Shown: in pieces, positions 1 to 10,430 of the stretch
Numbering within the stretch: the first letter of the stretch is position 1
Layout: each line of letters opens with the position of its first letter
Origin: Nocardia transvalensis
GTDB taxonomy: Bacteria > Actinomycetota > Actinomycetes > Mycobacteriales > Mycobacteriaceae
Assembly: GCF_015477765.1 (NCBI RefSeq)
Contig: NZ_JADLQQ010000002.1
Coordinates: 1-64,000 of the forward strand
Reading direction: 5' to 3'
DNA: 64,000 nt
Translations under genes and position numbers: made by a program
Notes under the pieces: generated by a model
What the model was told of the DNA's origin: nothing
The model's input: only the letters and a program-made list of their open reading frames with translations
Databases searched by the model: none

Positions 1-849
<849 letters not shown>

Positions 850-858
850 TCGTGCCTG

Positions 859-890
859 CCGCGCACGGACCCGCGATAGTCCGTGCGCGG
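859..890 (+). terminator. Hairpin terminator after rpoB2
   Basis: A perfect 11-bp inverted repeat (CCGCGCACGGA at 859-869, TCCGTGCGCGG at 880-890) encloses a 10-nt loop and starts 10 nt after the stop codon. There is no T-tract, which is common for actinobacterial terminators. It separates rpoB2 from the promoter of the next operon. Confidence 0.75.
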
Positions 891-943
891 CGCACGGTCG
901 CCCGCTCCCGCCCGTCGATGCGTGTCCGATTAGTCCTACTCCC

Positions 944-972
944 TTGTACTATCGACTGTAGTACTACATAAT
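944..972 (+). promoter_or_regulatory. Promoter of the F0 operon with dyad in the spacer
   Basis: TTGTAC (944-949) and CATAAT (967-972) are separated by 17 bp, a good match to a primary sigma-factor promoter. Between them GTACT (946-950) and AGTAC (960-964) form an inverted repeat that could bind a repressor. Initiation near 979 would give a leader of about 57 nt before the chosen atpI start. The leader holds a second perfect 6-bp dyad, CGTAGC/GCTACG (988-993 and 1000-1005). Confidence 0.55.
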
Positions 973-1035
973 GAAGTTGTGGCCTTACGTAGCAAAGGTG
1001 CTACGGATCGTCAGGTCATTGCTGTGGGAGGGCAT

Positions 1036-1397
1036 ATGTCGGTCAGCGTGGACCGTCGCCCGGTCGTCGTCTCCGTCGCAGTGGGGATCGTGGTTCTCGC
1101 GGTCGGCGGGATGTCGGATCGGCTGGTCTTGGGTGTATTCGTTTGCGCCGGAATGGCCCTGGGGGTACTCAATGCGTGGCTCAATAGGGTTGCGGTAGGG
1201 CGGATTCTGAGTGACATCGGCTCGGGAAAGCAGGTCTTGGCGGCGGCGACCGGGTTGCGGTTGTTCGGTATCACCGCGCTGGCGCTGATCGTGTGTGTCC
1301 TGATGCGGCCCGACGGGTTCGGCATCTTGTTCGGGCTGGTGGCCTTTCAGATTGTCCTGCTGCTGGGAGCGGCGGTGCCGGCGTGGCGAGGTGCCCG

Positions 1398-1401
<4 letters not shown>
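1036..1401 (+). CDS. atpI: ATP synthase protein I-like membrane protein (AtpI)
   Basis: A 121-residue protein with four hydrophobic segments, in the position and of the size of actinobacterial AtpI, which helps assemble the c-ring. The family is poorly conserved, so the call rests on topology and its place directly before atpB. I chose ATG 1036 because GGGAGGG lies just upstream; GTG 979 in the same frame is an alternative but would sit at the predicted transcription start. The stop codon overlaps the GTG start of atpB by 4 nt, which indicates translational coupling. Confidence 0.7.
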
Positions 1402-2421
<1,020 letters not shown>

Positions 2422-2425
2422 TGCC

Positions 2426-2893
2426 ATGGAAACGGAAAACCTTGCGGGAGAGAACTTCCTGATCCCCAACGGCACCTTCTTCGCCGAGCTGTCGATCTTC
2501 CTGATCGTGTTCGCGATCATTCGGCTCTTCGTGGTCCCGCCGATCCGCGATGTGCTCGCCGAACGGGAGGCCCGGGTCGCCCGCACCGCCGCCGATGGCC
2601 GACGAGCGCGGGAACTCTTCGCGGCGGCCGAGGACCGCTACCGTTCCTCGGTCGCCCAGGCTCACGGCGACGCGGCACGGCTGCGCGAGCAGGCCAGGGC
2701 CGAGGGCCGGTCGATCCTGACCTCGACGCGTGAGCAGGCCCGCGACCACGTCGACGGGACGGTGGCCGAGGCCACGATCGAGCTACGGGCTCGGGCGGAC
2801 GCGGCGGCCGCCCACCTGCGCGGCCACATCGATCCGCTGGCACGCGAGTTGGCGGACCGAGTGATGGGAGGTCGAGTCAGTGAACGAACGTGA
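2426..2893 (+). CDS. atpF: ATP synthase F0 subunit b (paralogue)
   Basis: A 155-residue subunit b of the peripheral stalk. The N-terminus has the mycobacterial-type NFLIPNGTFF followed by one membrane helix and FVVPPI; the rest is a long charged helix rich in Ala, Arg and Glu, as expected for a stator coiled coil. It is slightly shorter than the roughly 170 residues usual in mycobacteria. It starts 4 nt after atpE, and its stop lies inside the next gene (14-nt overlap). Confidence 0.9.
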   Translation: METENLAGENFLIPNGTFFAELSIFLIVFAIIRLFVVPPIRDVLAEREARVARTAADGRRARELFAAAEDRYRSSVAQAHGDAARLREQARAEGRSILTSTREQARDHVDGTVAEATIELRARADAAAAHLRGHIDPLARELADRVMGGRVSERT

Positions 2894-3413
2894 CGGCATC
2901 TACGACATCACCTGGGACTGGCCGGTATTCCTGAGCCAACTGTTCGGCTTCGCCGTCATCGTCGCAGCGCTCGTGAAATGGATGGTGCCGCCTGTGCAAG
3001 CAATGATGCGGCGGGCCCAGGACACCATCGGCCGACAACTGGAGGAGAGTGCCCACGCAACGGACCAATTGACCGCCGCCGAACAGGCCTTCGCCGAAGC
3101 GATCACAAGGGCCCGCACCGAGGTCGCCCATATCCACCGCGAAGCACTCGAGGACGCCGAGCACATCGTCGCCGACATGCGGAGAGCCGCTGCCACCGAG
3201 ATCGAGCGGGTACGCAAACTCGGCGAAGACCGAATAGCGCAGGTGCAGCGCCGCTTACAGGACGAACTCGGCCACGATCTCACCACCGCAGTACTCGACC
3301 GCGTCGAGTCCATCGTGCGCGAGCGCCTCGACTCACCCCGGGCCAGATCGGACAGCATCGACCGATTCCTGGACGAGTTGGCCGCGTGCGGGACCGGCCG
3401 AGGAACCGCCTAG
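2880..3413 (+). CDS. b-delta (AtpH) homologue lacking the delta domain
   Basis: A 177-residue second b-type stator subunit. FLSQLFGFAVIVAALVKWMV and the end DRFLDELAA match the first third of mycobacterial AtpH, a b-delta fusion of about 445 residues. Here the protein stops where the delta domain should begin. Delta attaches the stalk to the top of F1, so this copy alone could not anchor F1. GTG 2880 has GGGAGG 8 nt upstream. Its TAG stop shares the palindrome CTAG with the stop of the convergent mmpL gene. No atpA, atpG, atpD or atpC follows. The clean stop and normal composition argue against decay, but a deletion is possible. Confidence 0.85.
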   Translation: MNERDGIYDITWDWPVFLSQLFGFAVIVAALVKWMVPPVQAMMRRAQDTIGRQLEESAHATDQLTAAEQAFAEAITRARTEVAHIHREALEDAEHIVADMRRAAATEIERVRKLGEDRIAQVQRRLQDELGHDLTTAVLDRVESIVRERLDSPRARSDSIDRFLDELAACGTGRGTA

Positions 3414-5539
3414 GTGACCTCTTCCGACACATCCGGCTTCGCGTGCCCGCGCAACCGCGGGATGGGCATCCACCAGTTGGCCCTGCCCATCAACTTGACG
3501 ATCGCGGGTACCAGCAGCATGCGAACGATGGTGGCGTCGATGAGGATTGCGAGCGTCATGCCCAGGGCGGCGACCTTGATCAGGGTGACGTTCGACAGGG
3601 CGGCGGCGCCGGTCACGATCATGAACAGGACCGCGGCGGTGGTGATTATCCGTCCGGTTTTCGAAACGCCTTCGCGGACGGCCTCTTCCGTGTCGGCGCC
3701 GCGGTCGTGTGCCTCGATCATGCGGGACATGAGGAATACCTCGTAGTCGGTGGCCAGTCCGAAAACTGCCGCGACCACCACGACGAGTGCCGGTGTCGGT
3801 ATCGGCCCCGGTTCGGCGCCGAGCAACGCGGCGCCGTGGCCGTCGACGAAGATCCAGGTCAGGATTCCGAAGGTGGCGGTCAGGCTGATCGCCGCCATGG
3901 CAACCGCCTTGAGCGGCAGCACGATCGACCGGAACGCGAGGACCATCACCACCAGTGTCGCGACGAGCATGATCGTCAAGGCGAGCGGGATCGTGCGGGC
4001 GATCGAGTCCTCGCCGTCGGATCTGAAGGCGTTGATTCCTCCGATGAGGACGGTCGTGCCGGGCGGTGCCGAAATGTCGTGCAGGGCTTTGACCGTCACG
4101 ACGGAGCCCGGTGAGAAATCCGGACTGGTCAGCAATGCGCGCAGCAGGACCAGGTCTTTGTCCGCAGCCAGCCGGACGACCATGCGGACGCCGTCGGTTC
4201 TCTGCACGGCAGCCATAACTTGCGAGACAGCCTCCGCCGACGGTGGCGCCCGGTTGTCACCCCGGATCAAGACCGTCGCGCCTTCGACAGCGTTCGGGAA
4301 ATCCCTGCCCAGCTCTGCCTGGGCGACCCGCACCGGATCGTCGGCGGGAAGGACGTTCGGGGTGATCCCGCCCGTCTTGATGCCGAGAAAGGGAACACTG
4401 AGGGCAAGCAGGACGGCGATGATTACCGCTGTCACCGCGATCGGGCGCCGAATCACCCAGGTCGCGAGCTTGGCCCACCGGTTCTCGGCCAAGCTCTCAC
4501 TGCGGCGTGCCGCGCCGCGCCACACCGGCAGCGCATTGATGCGGTCGCCCAGGAGCGCCAGCGCCGCCGGTAACGCGGTGACGGACACGAACGCCGCGAT
4601 CACGACCGCTGCCATGGCACCGAAACCGAGCGAGCGCAGCATCGATGGCGGAAACACCAGGGTGCCCGCGAAGGCACAGACGAGCAGCAGGGCCGAGAAG
4701 GTGATGGTGCGCCCGGCCGTCTGCACCGCGCGCCGCGCCGCCTCGATCGGCGCACGCCCGGACCCGAGTTCTTCGCGGAACCGGCTCACCATGAAAAGGC
4801 TGTAGTCGATGGCCAAACCGAGGCCCAGTATGGACGCGATATTGAGGGCGAACGCGCTGACGTCGGTGAACATGCCGACCGCCCGCAGCGCGCCGAGGGC
4901 GCCCCACACCGCGAGCCCGCCGACGATCACCGGAACCGACGCCGCGACGAAGCCGCCGAAGACGACGACCAGCAGCGCGAGCATCAACGGTATGGCCACC
5001 GATTCGGCGAGGACCACACTGTCTTTCGATCTCTCGTTGTATGCGTCGATCACCGGAATGAAACCGGCGAATTCGGTGTCCACCCCGGACACGGTCAGCG
5101 CTTCCTTCAGGGCGGGGTAGCGCTTCAGGTGGTCGCTCATCGTGCCGCTCAGGCTGAGTGCCGCGATCGCTTTCCGACGGTCGGCGGAGATCATGGCCAA
5201 CTGCCGAATGCCGGTCGAACTCCAGTACGACTCCACCGGTTTGGCGAGTACCGCCCGGTCTATGGCATCGAGCCGCTCCATCACCTGCTGTCGAATGTCA
5301 TCGAGGGTCTTTCCCGCCGGGGCCGTGTAGATCGCAACGATGTCCGGAGTCTGCCGTCCGAATGCGTTGTTCACGAGCTCGTCCGCGTGTGCCGACTGAC
5401 TGGCCGGGTCCTCGTACCCCGCGAGATTGAGCCGGTCGAGGACCCCGAGACCCCAGACGCCGCCGAGGAGGATCGCTGCCACCACTACCGCGACAACCAG
5501 TCGTGGACGCCCGGTTGCGAATCGTCCCCACCGCTGCAT
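3410..5539 (-). CDS. MMPL/RND family transporter
   Basis: A 709-residue polytopic protein of the actinobacterial MmpL family, which moves lipids or small molecules using the proton gradient. It shows the two-fold RND architecture: a first helix near 14-34, a periplasmic loop, a first bundle containing GLGLAIDYSLFMVSRFREEL, a second loop, and a second bundle containing GLATDYEVFLMSRM. The Asp-Tyr pairs are the proton-relay sites. It lacks the long C-terminal domain of mycobacterial MmpL3 and is of the shorter YdfJ-like kind. Substrate cannot be told. It stands alone, convergent with the F0 operon. Confidence 0.9.
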   Translation of the reverse strand: MQRWGRFATGRPRLVVAVVVAAILLGGVWGLGVLDRLNLAGYEDPASQSAHADELVNNAFGRQTPDIVAIYTAPAGKTLDDIRQQVMERLDAIDRAVLAKPVESYWSSTGIRQLAMISADRRKAIAALSLSGTMSDHLKRYPALKEALTVSGVDTEFAGFIPVIDAYNERSKDSVVLAESVAIPLMLALLVVVFGGFVAASVPVIVGGLAVWGALGALRAVGMFTDVSAFALNIASILGLGLAIDYSLFMVSRFREELGSGRAPIEAARRAVQTAGRTITFSALLLVCAFAGTLVFPPSMLRSLGFGAMAAVVIAAFVSVTALPAALALLGDRINALPVWRGAARRSESLAENRWAKLATWVIRRPIAVTAVIIAVLLALSVPFLGIKTGGITPNVLPADDPVRVAQAELGRDFPNAVEGATVLIRGDNRAPPSAEAVSQVMAAVQRTDGVRMVVRLAADKDLVLLRALLTSPDFSPGSVVTVKALHDISAPPGTTVLIGGINAFRSDGEDSIARTIPLALTIMLVATLVVMVLAFRSIVLPLKAVAMAAISLTATFGILTWIFVDGHGAALLGAEPGPIPTPALVVVVAAVFGLATDYEVFLMSRMIEAHDRGADTEEAVREGVSKTGRIITTAAVLFMIVTGAAALSNVTLIKVAALGMTLAILIDATIVRMLLVPAIVKLMGRANWWMPIPRLRGHAKPDVSEEVT

Positions 5540-5823
5540 TGTCGTAGCCCCCAGATCTGTGTGTGCCTTCGAACGATCTCGCGAGAGTCAGGGGCACATC
5601 ATCGTTCGACGCAGCACGGGTGACGATACCACCGCATCCGTCACGCCCGGAAGGCTCGGCGATGGCAGGTCGGCGGGTACGACGGACGCTGGCGTCACCG
5701 GTGGGAGCGGCGAATCATTACCGTGTGAGCGCCGATGGGACTGGGAGGTTCACCGGCTTCGATACGACCTTGGTGGGTTGATCCAATGGACGTGCCCGAT
5801 GCTACATACGGCGCCATTTCCTG

Positions 5824-6480
5824 TTGCTCCTGTTGGAGAGCACCGTCGTAGTCGGACTGTTCGCCCCCGGTGTATTCGCGCTTCTGGCCGGTGCTTTCCT
5901 GGTGGCACTCGGGCAACTTCACCTCGTGCCGGTCCTACTGGTTGCCTGGTCGGCAGTCGTGATCGGCGACTGTTCCGGATATCTGGTCGGCCGCGGGGTG
6001 ATACGCGCCTCGTGGATCGATCGATTGGTGAAGAAATTGTCCGAGAAGGTCGACATCGAGAAGATCAGGCGGAGCAAGGCCATGGTCTTCTTTCAATTTC
6101 CCGTTGTCACGAGGGCGCCGGTACCGGTCCTGCTGGGTGTCACGCGATTTCCGGTGAAGAAGTGGCTGCTTCTCGACGTCTGTGCCACGACGTTGTTTGT
6201 CGGCACCCTCTTCACCATCGGCTATGTCACAGGGCGAGTCGCGGGAACAGCGGCCGCGCCCAAGACCGTGGCGGCTATCGTGCAGGCCGCGTTCGTCGGC
6301 TATGTGCTCGTCCTCGTTGTCAATCAACCATTTTCGCAGGAAGCGATCGGGCGAGCGGAATTCGTCGCGGTGATCGTCAGACGATATCGGCGACGAGCAC
6401 CCCGAGTCGGCGTACCGCGAGCCGGGGGATCAACGGCAGTGTTGGGTCGCGGGTGCCCGCCGGCAGGACCCGTGGGTTGA
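5824..6480 (+). CDS. DedA-like membrane protein, N-terminus apparently frameshifted
   Basis: The frame reads LLLLLESTVVVGLFAPG, GDCSGYLVGRG and FTIGYVTGRVAG, the DedA/SNARE-associated pattern (acidic residue plus PG, GD-x2-GY-x2-GR, final GY-x2-G) of flippase-like envelope proteins. There is no convincing start: only TTG 5824 among leucine codons. In another frame ATG 5786 encodes MDVPDATYGAI and would join this frame with one extra T at 5816-5820. That suggests a one-base deletion, a sequencing error or a very recent pseudogene. The 3' end also overlaps the convergent nitroreductase gene by 104 bp, so the original stop may be lost too. Confidence 0.6.
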   Translation: MLLLESTVVVGLFAPGVFALLAGAFLVALGQLHLVPVLLVAWSAVVIGDCSGYLVGRGVIRASWIDRLVKKLSEKVDIEKIRRSKAMVFFQFPVVTRAPVPVLLGVTRFPVKKWLLLDVCATTLFVGTLFTIGYVTGRVAGTAAAPKTVAAIVQAAFVGYVLVLVVNQPFSQEAIGRAEFVAVIVRRYRRRAPRVGVPRAGGSTAVLGRGCPPAGPVG

Positions 6481-6787
6481 CGATGTGCACATCCTTGCGG
6501 AACAGGTGCACGTCGGCCTCACCGGCGGCCAGCACATTCTTGACCCAGTTCGTTTTGCCGTGGGCCAAGAGGATCGCCAGCGTGTTGCCCTTGCGATAGT
6601 AGTTCACGATGGTCTCGTAGTCCCTGCCCGATTTGCGACCACGGTTCTTGACGATCGCGAACCACGGCAGGTGATACGACAGGCGCAGAATTGCCGGATT
6701 CATGTGTTTGATCTGCCACCGCTCCACCACAGGTGGAAACACCATCGGCACACCCGGAGCATTGTTGGGATGATTCTTTGCGAACAT
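6377..6787 (-). CDS. Deazaflavin (F420)-dependent nitroreductase family protein
   Basis: A 136-residue split beta-barrel protein of the Ddn/DUF385 family. Visible family features are NRGRKSGRDYETIVNYYRKG (beta-strand and cofactor region) and GKTNWVKNVLAAGEADVHL. Family members bind F420H2 and reduce quinones or nitroaromatics; the substrate here is unknown. Two ATGs lie next to each other; 6787 has GGGAGG at 5-nt spacing and is preferred over 6790. The gene runs in the same direction as, and downstream of, the acyltransferase gene. Confidence 0.75.
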   Translation of the reverse strand: MFAKNHPNNAPGVPMVFPPVVERWQIKHMNPAILRLSYHLPWFAIVKNRGRKSGRDYETIVNYYRKGNTLAILLAHGKTNWVKNVLAAGEADVHLFRKDVHIVNPRVLPAGTRDPTLPLIPRLAVRRLGVLVADIV

Positions 6788-6832
6788 CATGTCCTCCCAT
6801 CGCGATTCGGCCTGCACTATGGCACCGGACCG

Positions 6833-7912
6833 TCAGATCTTGAGGTAGACGCGCCTGCGGTCCAGGGCATAGACGATCAGCCACCAGAATGCGACGAAGG
6901 CGACCGCCCACGCCAGGGAGGAGACATACGGGTTGGTCAGAGGGGTGATCCAGCTGGAGAACAGGTGGGTGTAGAGCCACTGCTGCCAGCCCAGGGGAGC
7001 GAGGACGACCACCAGCAGTTGCGAACCGGCGTAGGCGGCGATGGCATTGACGCCGAAGCGGCGGCCGGGGGCGGGGAAGTGGTGGTGGTCGATCAACCAG
7101 TGGAAGGTGACGACGGCGAGTGTGGCCAGGCCTGCGCACCACAGGGCGTAGGAGGATGTCCAGAGGTTCTTGTTGAGCGGGAACCACAGTGACCACAGCG
7201 CCCCCAGCAGGGCTGCGGTGATGCCGCCGATCAGCAGCGGTTTCAGTCTTTCCTCGCGTAACCAGCATCCCGCGCGGAGCCCGAGCAGTGTGGTGGCGAT
7301 CGACGGCAGGGTGCTGAGCAGCCCTTCGGGATCGTGGCCTCGGCCGGTGTCCGGATCGATCAGGTAGACGAACTGTCCGAAGACCGCGGTGTCGGTGCGG
7401 CTGACGATATTCACCCACTGGTCGAGGGAGCCGCCGAGGACCAGCAGACCCCAATAGCCCAGCAGGATCACGACGATCGCCACCCACTGCACCCGCGCGC
7501 TGGTGTAGAGCGCGAATGCCGCCACGACCGCGAAGCACACGCCGATGCGCTGCAGCACACCGGGAAACCGCAGGTGGGCATCGGAGATCAGCACCCACGC
7601 CAGCACATTGATCAACAGGCCCAGTCCGACGATGCGCGACGACCGCCACAACGCCGTCCGCAGCAGGACGGCCGACGGCACCCCCTGCTCCCGGCGTGGC
7701 AGGAGCGACAAGGCCGCCGACACCCCGACGATGAACAGGAAGAACGGGAACACCAGATCGGTCGGCGTCCAGCCGTGCCATTCGGCGTGCTCCAGCGGCG
7801 GGTACACGTGCTCCCAATCGCCCGGATCGTTCACCAGCAGCATGGCCGCCACGGTGCACCCGCGCAGCGCATCGATCGATACCAGGCGACGCGTGGATAT
7901 CTGTACGGTCAT
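6833..7912 (-). CDS. Integral membrane acyltransferase, heparan-alpha-glucosaminide N-acetyltransferase (DUF5009/NagX) type
   Basis: A 359-residue protein with about ten membrane helices. It begins RRLVSIDALRGCTVAAMLLV (conserved D-x-L-R-G start of membrane acyltransferases), followed by HAEWHGWTPTDLVFPFFLF, the conserved HxxW-x4-D-x2-FP segment of the HGSNAT/NagX family. Such proteins move acyl groups across or within the membrane onto sugars. The start at 7912 follows a G-rich stretch; longer upstream reading lacks homology. It is divergent from the AraC gene with a 133-bp shared control region. Confidence 0.8.
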   Translation of the reverse strand: MTVQISTRRLVSIDALRGCTVAAMLLVNDPGDWEHVYPPLEHAEWHGWTPTDLVFPFFLFIVGVSAALSLLPRREQGVPSAVLLRTALWRSSRIVGLGLLINVLAWVLISDAHLRFPGVLQRIGVCFAVVAAFALYTSARVQWVAIVVILLGYWGLLVLGGSLDQWVNIVSRTDTAVFGQFVYLIDPDTGRGHDPEGLLSTLPSIATTLLGLRAGCWLREERLKPLLIGGITAALLGALWSLWFPLNKNLWTSSYALWCAGLATLAVVTFHWLIDHHHFPAPGRRFGVNAIAAYAGSQLLVVVLAPLGWQQWLYTHLFSSWITPLTNPYVSSLAWAVAFVAFWWLIVYALDRRRVYLKI

Positions 7913-8045
7913 CCCGACCCCCTTCGCCGGCTGCAGGAAAGCCAGTGTGCCACAAGAGGTTCCATCCGGAAGTGGAATCGGTGACCGCCGATCCGTCCGC
8001 CGGTACTGTGTGCGGCATGTCCGTAGTGGGAAGGCGGTGCGCTCG

Positions 8046-8888
8046 GTGAACGACGAGAGGCTGCTGGAGCTGCGCGGCGCCCTGCAGGTATCGGCCCGGC
8101 AGGTGGTCCACTGCCCGCCGCATCTGCTCGACGGATCGGCCATCCGCTGCTTCGGATTCGACGTGGACGAGCCCGAGCCGGTGCGTCGCCGCAAGATTCC
8201 GGGCGGCACGATAAAGATCGTCTTCGCCCTCGACGGAATCTTCGACGGCGTGCGCCGCGACCCCAGTGCGCTCGTGGTGGGCATGCACGACCGCGGCACG
8301 ACGGCCACCCATTCCGGGCGGATGCGCAGTGTGCAAGTGCAATTGGACCCGCTGACCGCCCGGCGCCTGCTCGGCGTGCCCCTGCACGAACTGCGCAACA
8401 CCGCCCTGCCCCTGGACCAGTTCCTCGGCCGATCGGCCCGTGATCTGGCCGAGCGGCTGGCCGAAACCCCGCGCTGGGAGGCGCGTTTCGGCCTGGTCGC
8501 CGAGTATCTTCGCCGGCAAGCACCGCTCGGAGAGGCCGATTCCGCCGTGACCGAGGCCGTCGCCCGGCTGCGCGATCACCGGGGCGCGCTGCCGGTCTCC
8601 CGGCTCGTCGCCGAATCCGGCTGGAGCCGCCGCCATTTCAGCCGCCGCTTCGCCGATCACGTCGGCCTGCCCGCCCGCACCTACGCCTCGCTGCTGCGGT
8701 TCTCCGCAACCTTGACCGCCATGGCGCGGTCGCCCGCCGGTCCGCGGGATCTGGGCCGGATGGCGGACAGGCTCGGCTATTACGACCAATCGCATCTGAT
8801 CCGGGACTTCCGCAGATTCGCCGGGACATCACCGAGCACGCTGCTGCGGGAGGCCATGGCCCAATCGTCCAATACAACCGGGCGGTGA
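8046..8888 (+). CDS. AraC family transcriptional regulator
   Basis: A 280-residue regulator. The C-terminal 100 residues contain the double helix-turn-helix of the AraC/XylS family: LVAESGWSRRHFSRRFADHV and MADRLGYYDQSHLIRDFRRF followed by GTSPSTLLR. The N-terminal part resembles the effector-binding domain of actinobacterial AraC proteins but shows no recognisable ligand site. GTG 8046 was chosen with GGGAAGG upstream. It may control the divergent acyltransferase or the small membrane protein that follows 52 bp downstream. Confidence 0.85.
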   Translation: MNDERLLELRGALQVSARQVVHCPPHLLDGSAIRCFGFDVDEPEPVRRRKIPGGTIKIVFALDGIFDGVRRDPSALVVGMHDRGTTATHSGRMRSVQVQLDPLTARRLLGVPLHELRNTALPLDQFLGRSARDLAERLAETPRWEARFGLVAEYLRRQAPLGEADSAVTEAVARLRDHRGALPVSRLVAESGWSRRHFSRRFADHVGLPARTYASLLRFSATLTAMARSPAGPRDLGRMADRLGYYDQSHLIRDFRRFAGTSPSTLLREAMAQSSNTTGR

Positions 8889-8940
8889 CCCCTTTAGCGT
8901 GTGGGCTGGTCGGAATCTCCACACGAAAGGTATTCCACCC

Positions 8941-9324
8941 ATGCCCGGATCACCGGTCTCGGTGCGCGTGGCCGCCGCCGGCATCGCCATCCACGCCGTC
9001 AATCACCTCGTCGTGCCGCTGATTCCCCCCGTCGGCTTCAACGTCGGCACGGTGTACCACCTGATCAGCGCGCCCCTGTACGCGGCGATGATCATTCCCC
9101 TGCTGCGTGGGCGCAACTGGGCGCGCATCGTCATGACAGTGCTGCTGGGCAGCCAATTCGCCGGGCGATTCGTGGTATGGGTGCTGTACCCGTCCTCGGG
9201 CGTCCATCTGGCCCTGGTCGCCGGATGGACGGTATCGCTGATCGTGCTGGCCGCGCTGTGGCTACCACGATCCGCCCGGCAACACTTCCGCGGTCGGGTC
9301 GAGACCGCGCTCACGGGCCCGTAA
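8941..9324 (+). CDS. Small four-helix membrane protein, unknown function
   Basis: A 127-residue protein with four predicted membrane helices (roughly 5-25, 38-55, 62-82 and 92-112) and a basic C-terminus. A conserved-looking HAVNHL motif is in helix 1. GAAAGG precedes ATG 8941. It follows the AraC gene in the same direction and may be its target. I do not recognise a characterised family. Confidence 0.65.
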   Translation: MPGSPVSVRVAAAGIAIHAVNHLVVPLIPPVGFNVGTVYHLISAPLYAAMIIPLLRGRNWARIVMTVLLGSQFAGRFVVWVLYPSSGVHLALVAGWTVSLIVLAALWLPRSARQHFRGRVETALTGP

Positions 9325-9816
9325 TCCACTCGGGTATACGCCACAGCCCCTCGAAGGTGTGTTCGGGAAGCCTGGTCGTCACCATGGTCCCCACCTAAGC
9401 TGTGACCGATCGGTCTGCCGCCTCCACCGCGGCCTTACCGGCCGATCCTGGTCATAGGGACCGTCCCGCTCGCAGACCCGGGGGGTTGGGAATGTTCGCG
9501 CAGCGACAATCGCCGCGCTCGACCGGCGAGGACCGGCGTCGTTCGAGTGCGCAACCCGCAGAACTGGGCGGTCGAGGATCGAAAAAGAGTGTTCTGCAAG
9601 CGATTCGCGGCCACGTCGTCGCGCGTGGACGGCTCACCGGGGTCTATCGACGCCCGTGAATCACCGGCGATTGCGTCCACACCGCGGCTTTGGCGCGCCG
9701 TGTGGGCCTGCTCACCTTCCGGCCCGCGGCTCGGGCGACGGGTATCCTTGGGGGGCAAGTGGATTCGTTGGACGGGGTTTCACTCGGACCCGTGCGGTAA
9801 GCCGGAGGGTGTGAGT
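9325..9816. other. 492-bp non-coding stretch with one palindrome
   Basis: No convincing gene is seen: open frames here lack a ribosome site and have no recognisable protein character. A perfect 12-bp palindrome, GACCGATCGGTC at 9404-9415, could be an operator. A GGAGGG at 9803-9808 serves the next gene. Confidence 0.45.
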
Positions 9817-10320
9817 ATGCAGAACAGCCATCCGCAGGCGACGTATCAGCCTTCGCCCGCGCAGCAGCAACAGCCGGGCCGCGCCCCGGGACGCTCGGGC
9901 CCCGGATCGCTGTGGTGGGAGGCCAAGACCGTCCTGGTGACCCGGGTCGCCGAGCCGGGCAAGCTGGTGACCGCGCCCCGGCTGGTGGTGCCGATCGGCG
10001 AGCGGCAGCTGGCGTTCCGGGTGTCGTCGCAGTCGCCGGAGGCGGGACAGCTGGCCCGCGACGGCCGGGTGCTCGTGCAGCCCGGCGATTGGCACGGCAG
10101 CCCGGCCGTCGGCTCCCGGCAGCGGCCCGGGTTCGCCCAGCTGGTGTTCGAAGGGTCGCTGCTGGTGCACGTGGAGACGATGGTGCGCACGAAGTACCGG
10201 TGGCGAGTCCCGCTGGCCCGCTTCGCGCACCGCGTGGCCCGCGGCGCCGCCCCCTACGGTGACATCGTGGTGCTCGTGGACGTCCACGAGCCCAGCCCGA
10301 TCCCACTGCCTCCGGTCTGA
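9817..10320 (+). CDS. Split beta-barrel (PPOX/PNPOx-like) FMN- or F420-binding protein
   Basis: A 167-residue protein with a Gln/Pro-rich start (ATYQPSPAQQQQPG) and then a pattern like small F420/FMN-binding oxidoreductases: KTVLVTRVAEPGKLVTAPRL, RVSSQSPEAGQLARDGRVLV, GSPAVGSRQRPGFAQLVF. This resembles the barrel of PPOX-class proteins, in which a Lys/Arg before the 'RDGRV' strand binds cofactor phosphate. ATG 9817 has GGAGGG at 8-nt spacing; the open frame further upstream is probably not translated. The stop lies inside a 43-bp tandem repeat. The family call is moderate. Confidence 0.6.
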   Translation: MQNSHPQATYQPSPAQQQQPGRAPGRSGPGSLWWEAKTVLVTRVAEPGKLVTAPRLVVPIGERQLAFRVSSQSPEAGQLARDGRVLVQPGDWHGSPAVGSRQRPGFAQLVFEGSLLVHVETMVRTKYRWRVPLARFAHRVARGAAPYGDIVVLVDVHEPSPIPLPPV

Positions 10321-10430
10321 CGACCGCCGGGGCGGGCAGCGAGGTGTTCGCGCGCCGGTCTGACGACCGCCGGGGCGGGCAGCGAGGTGTTCGCGCGCCG
10401 GTGTGACGACCGCCGGGCGGGCGGCGACGG
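10312..10430. repeat. 43-bp tandem repeat at a gene end
   Basis: A 43-bp unit starting ccggtctgacgaccgccg occurs at 10312 and 10355, with a third, degenerate and shorter copy from 10398. The first copy includes the stop codon of the upstream gene, and the array fills the gap to the convergent LuxR gene. It looks like a minisatellite-type intergenic repeat. Confidence 0.85.

Noticed and set aside
6519-8795. 758-codon minus-strand open frame
   Set aside because: It spans three real genes in other frames; its Arg/Pro/His-rich content is typical of shadow frames in GC-rich DNA.
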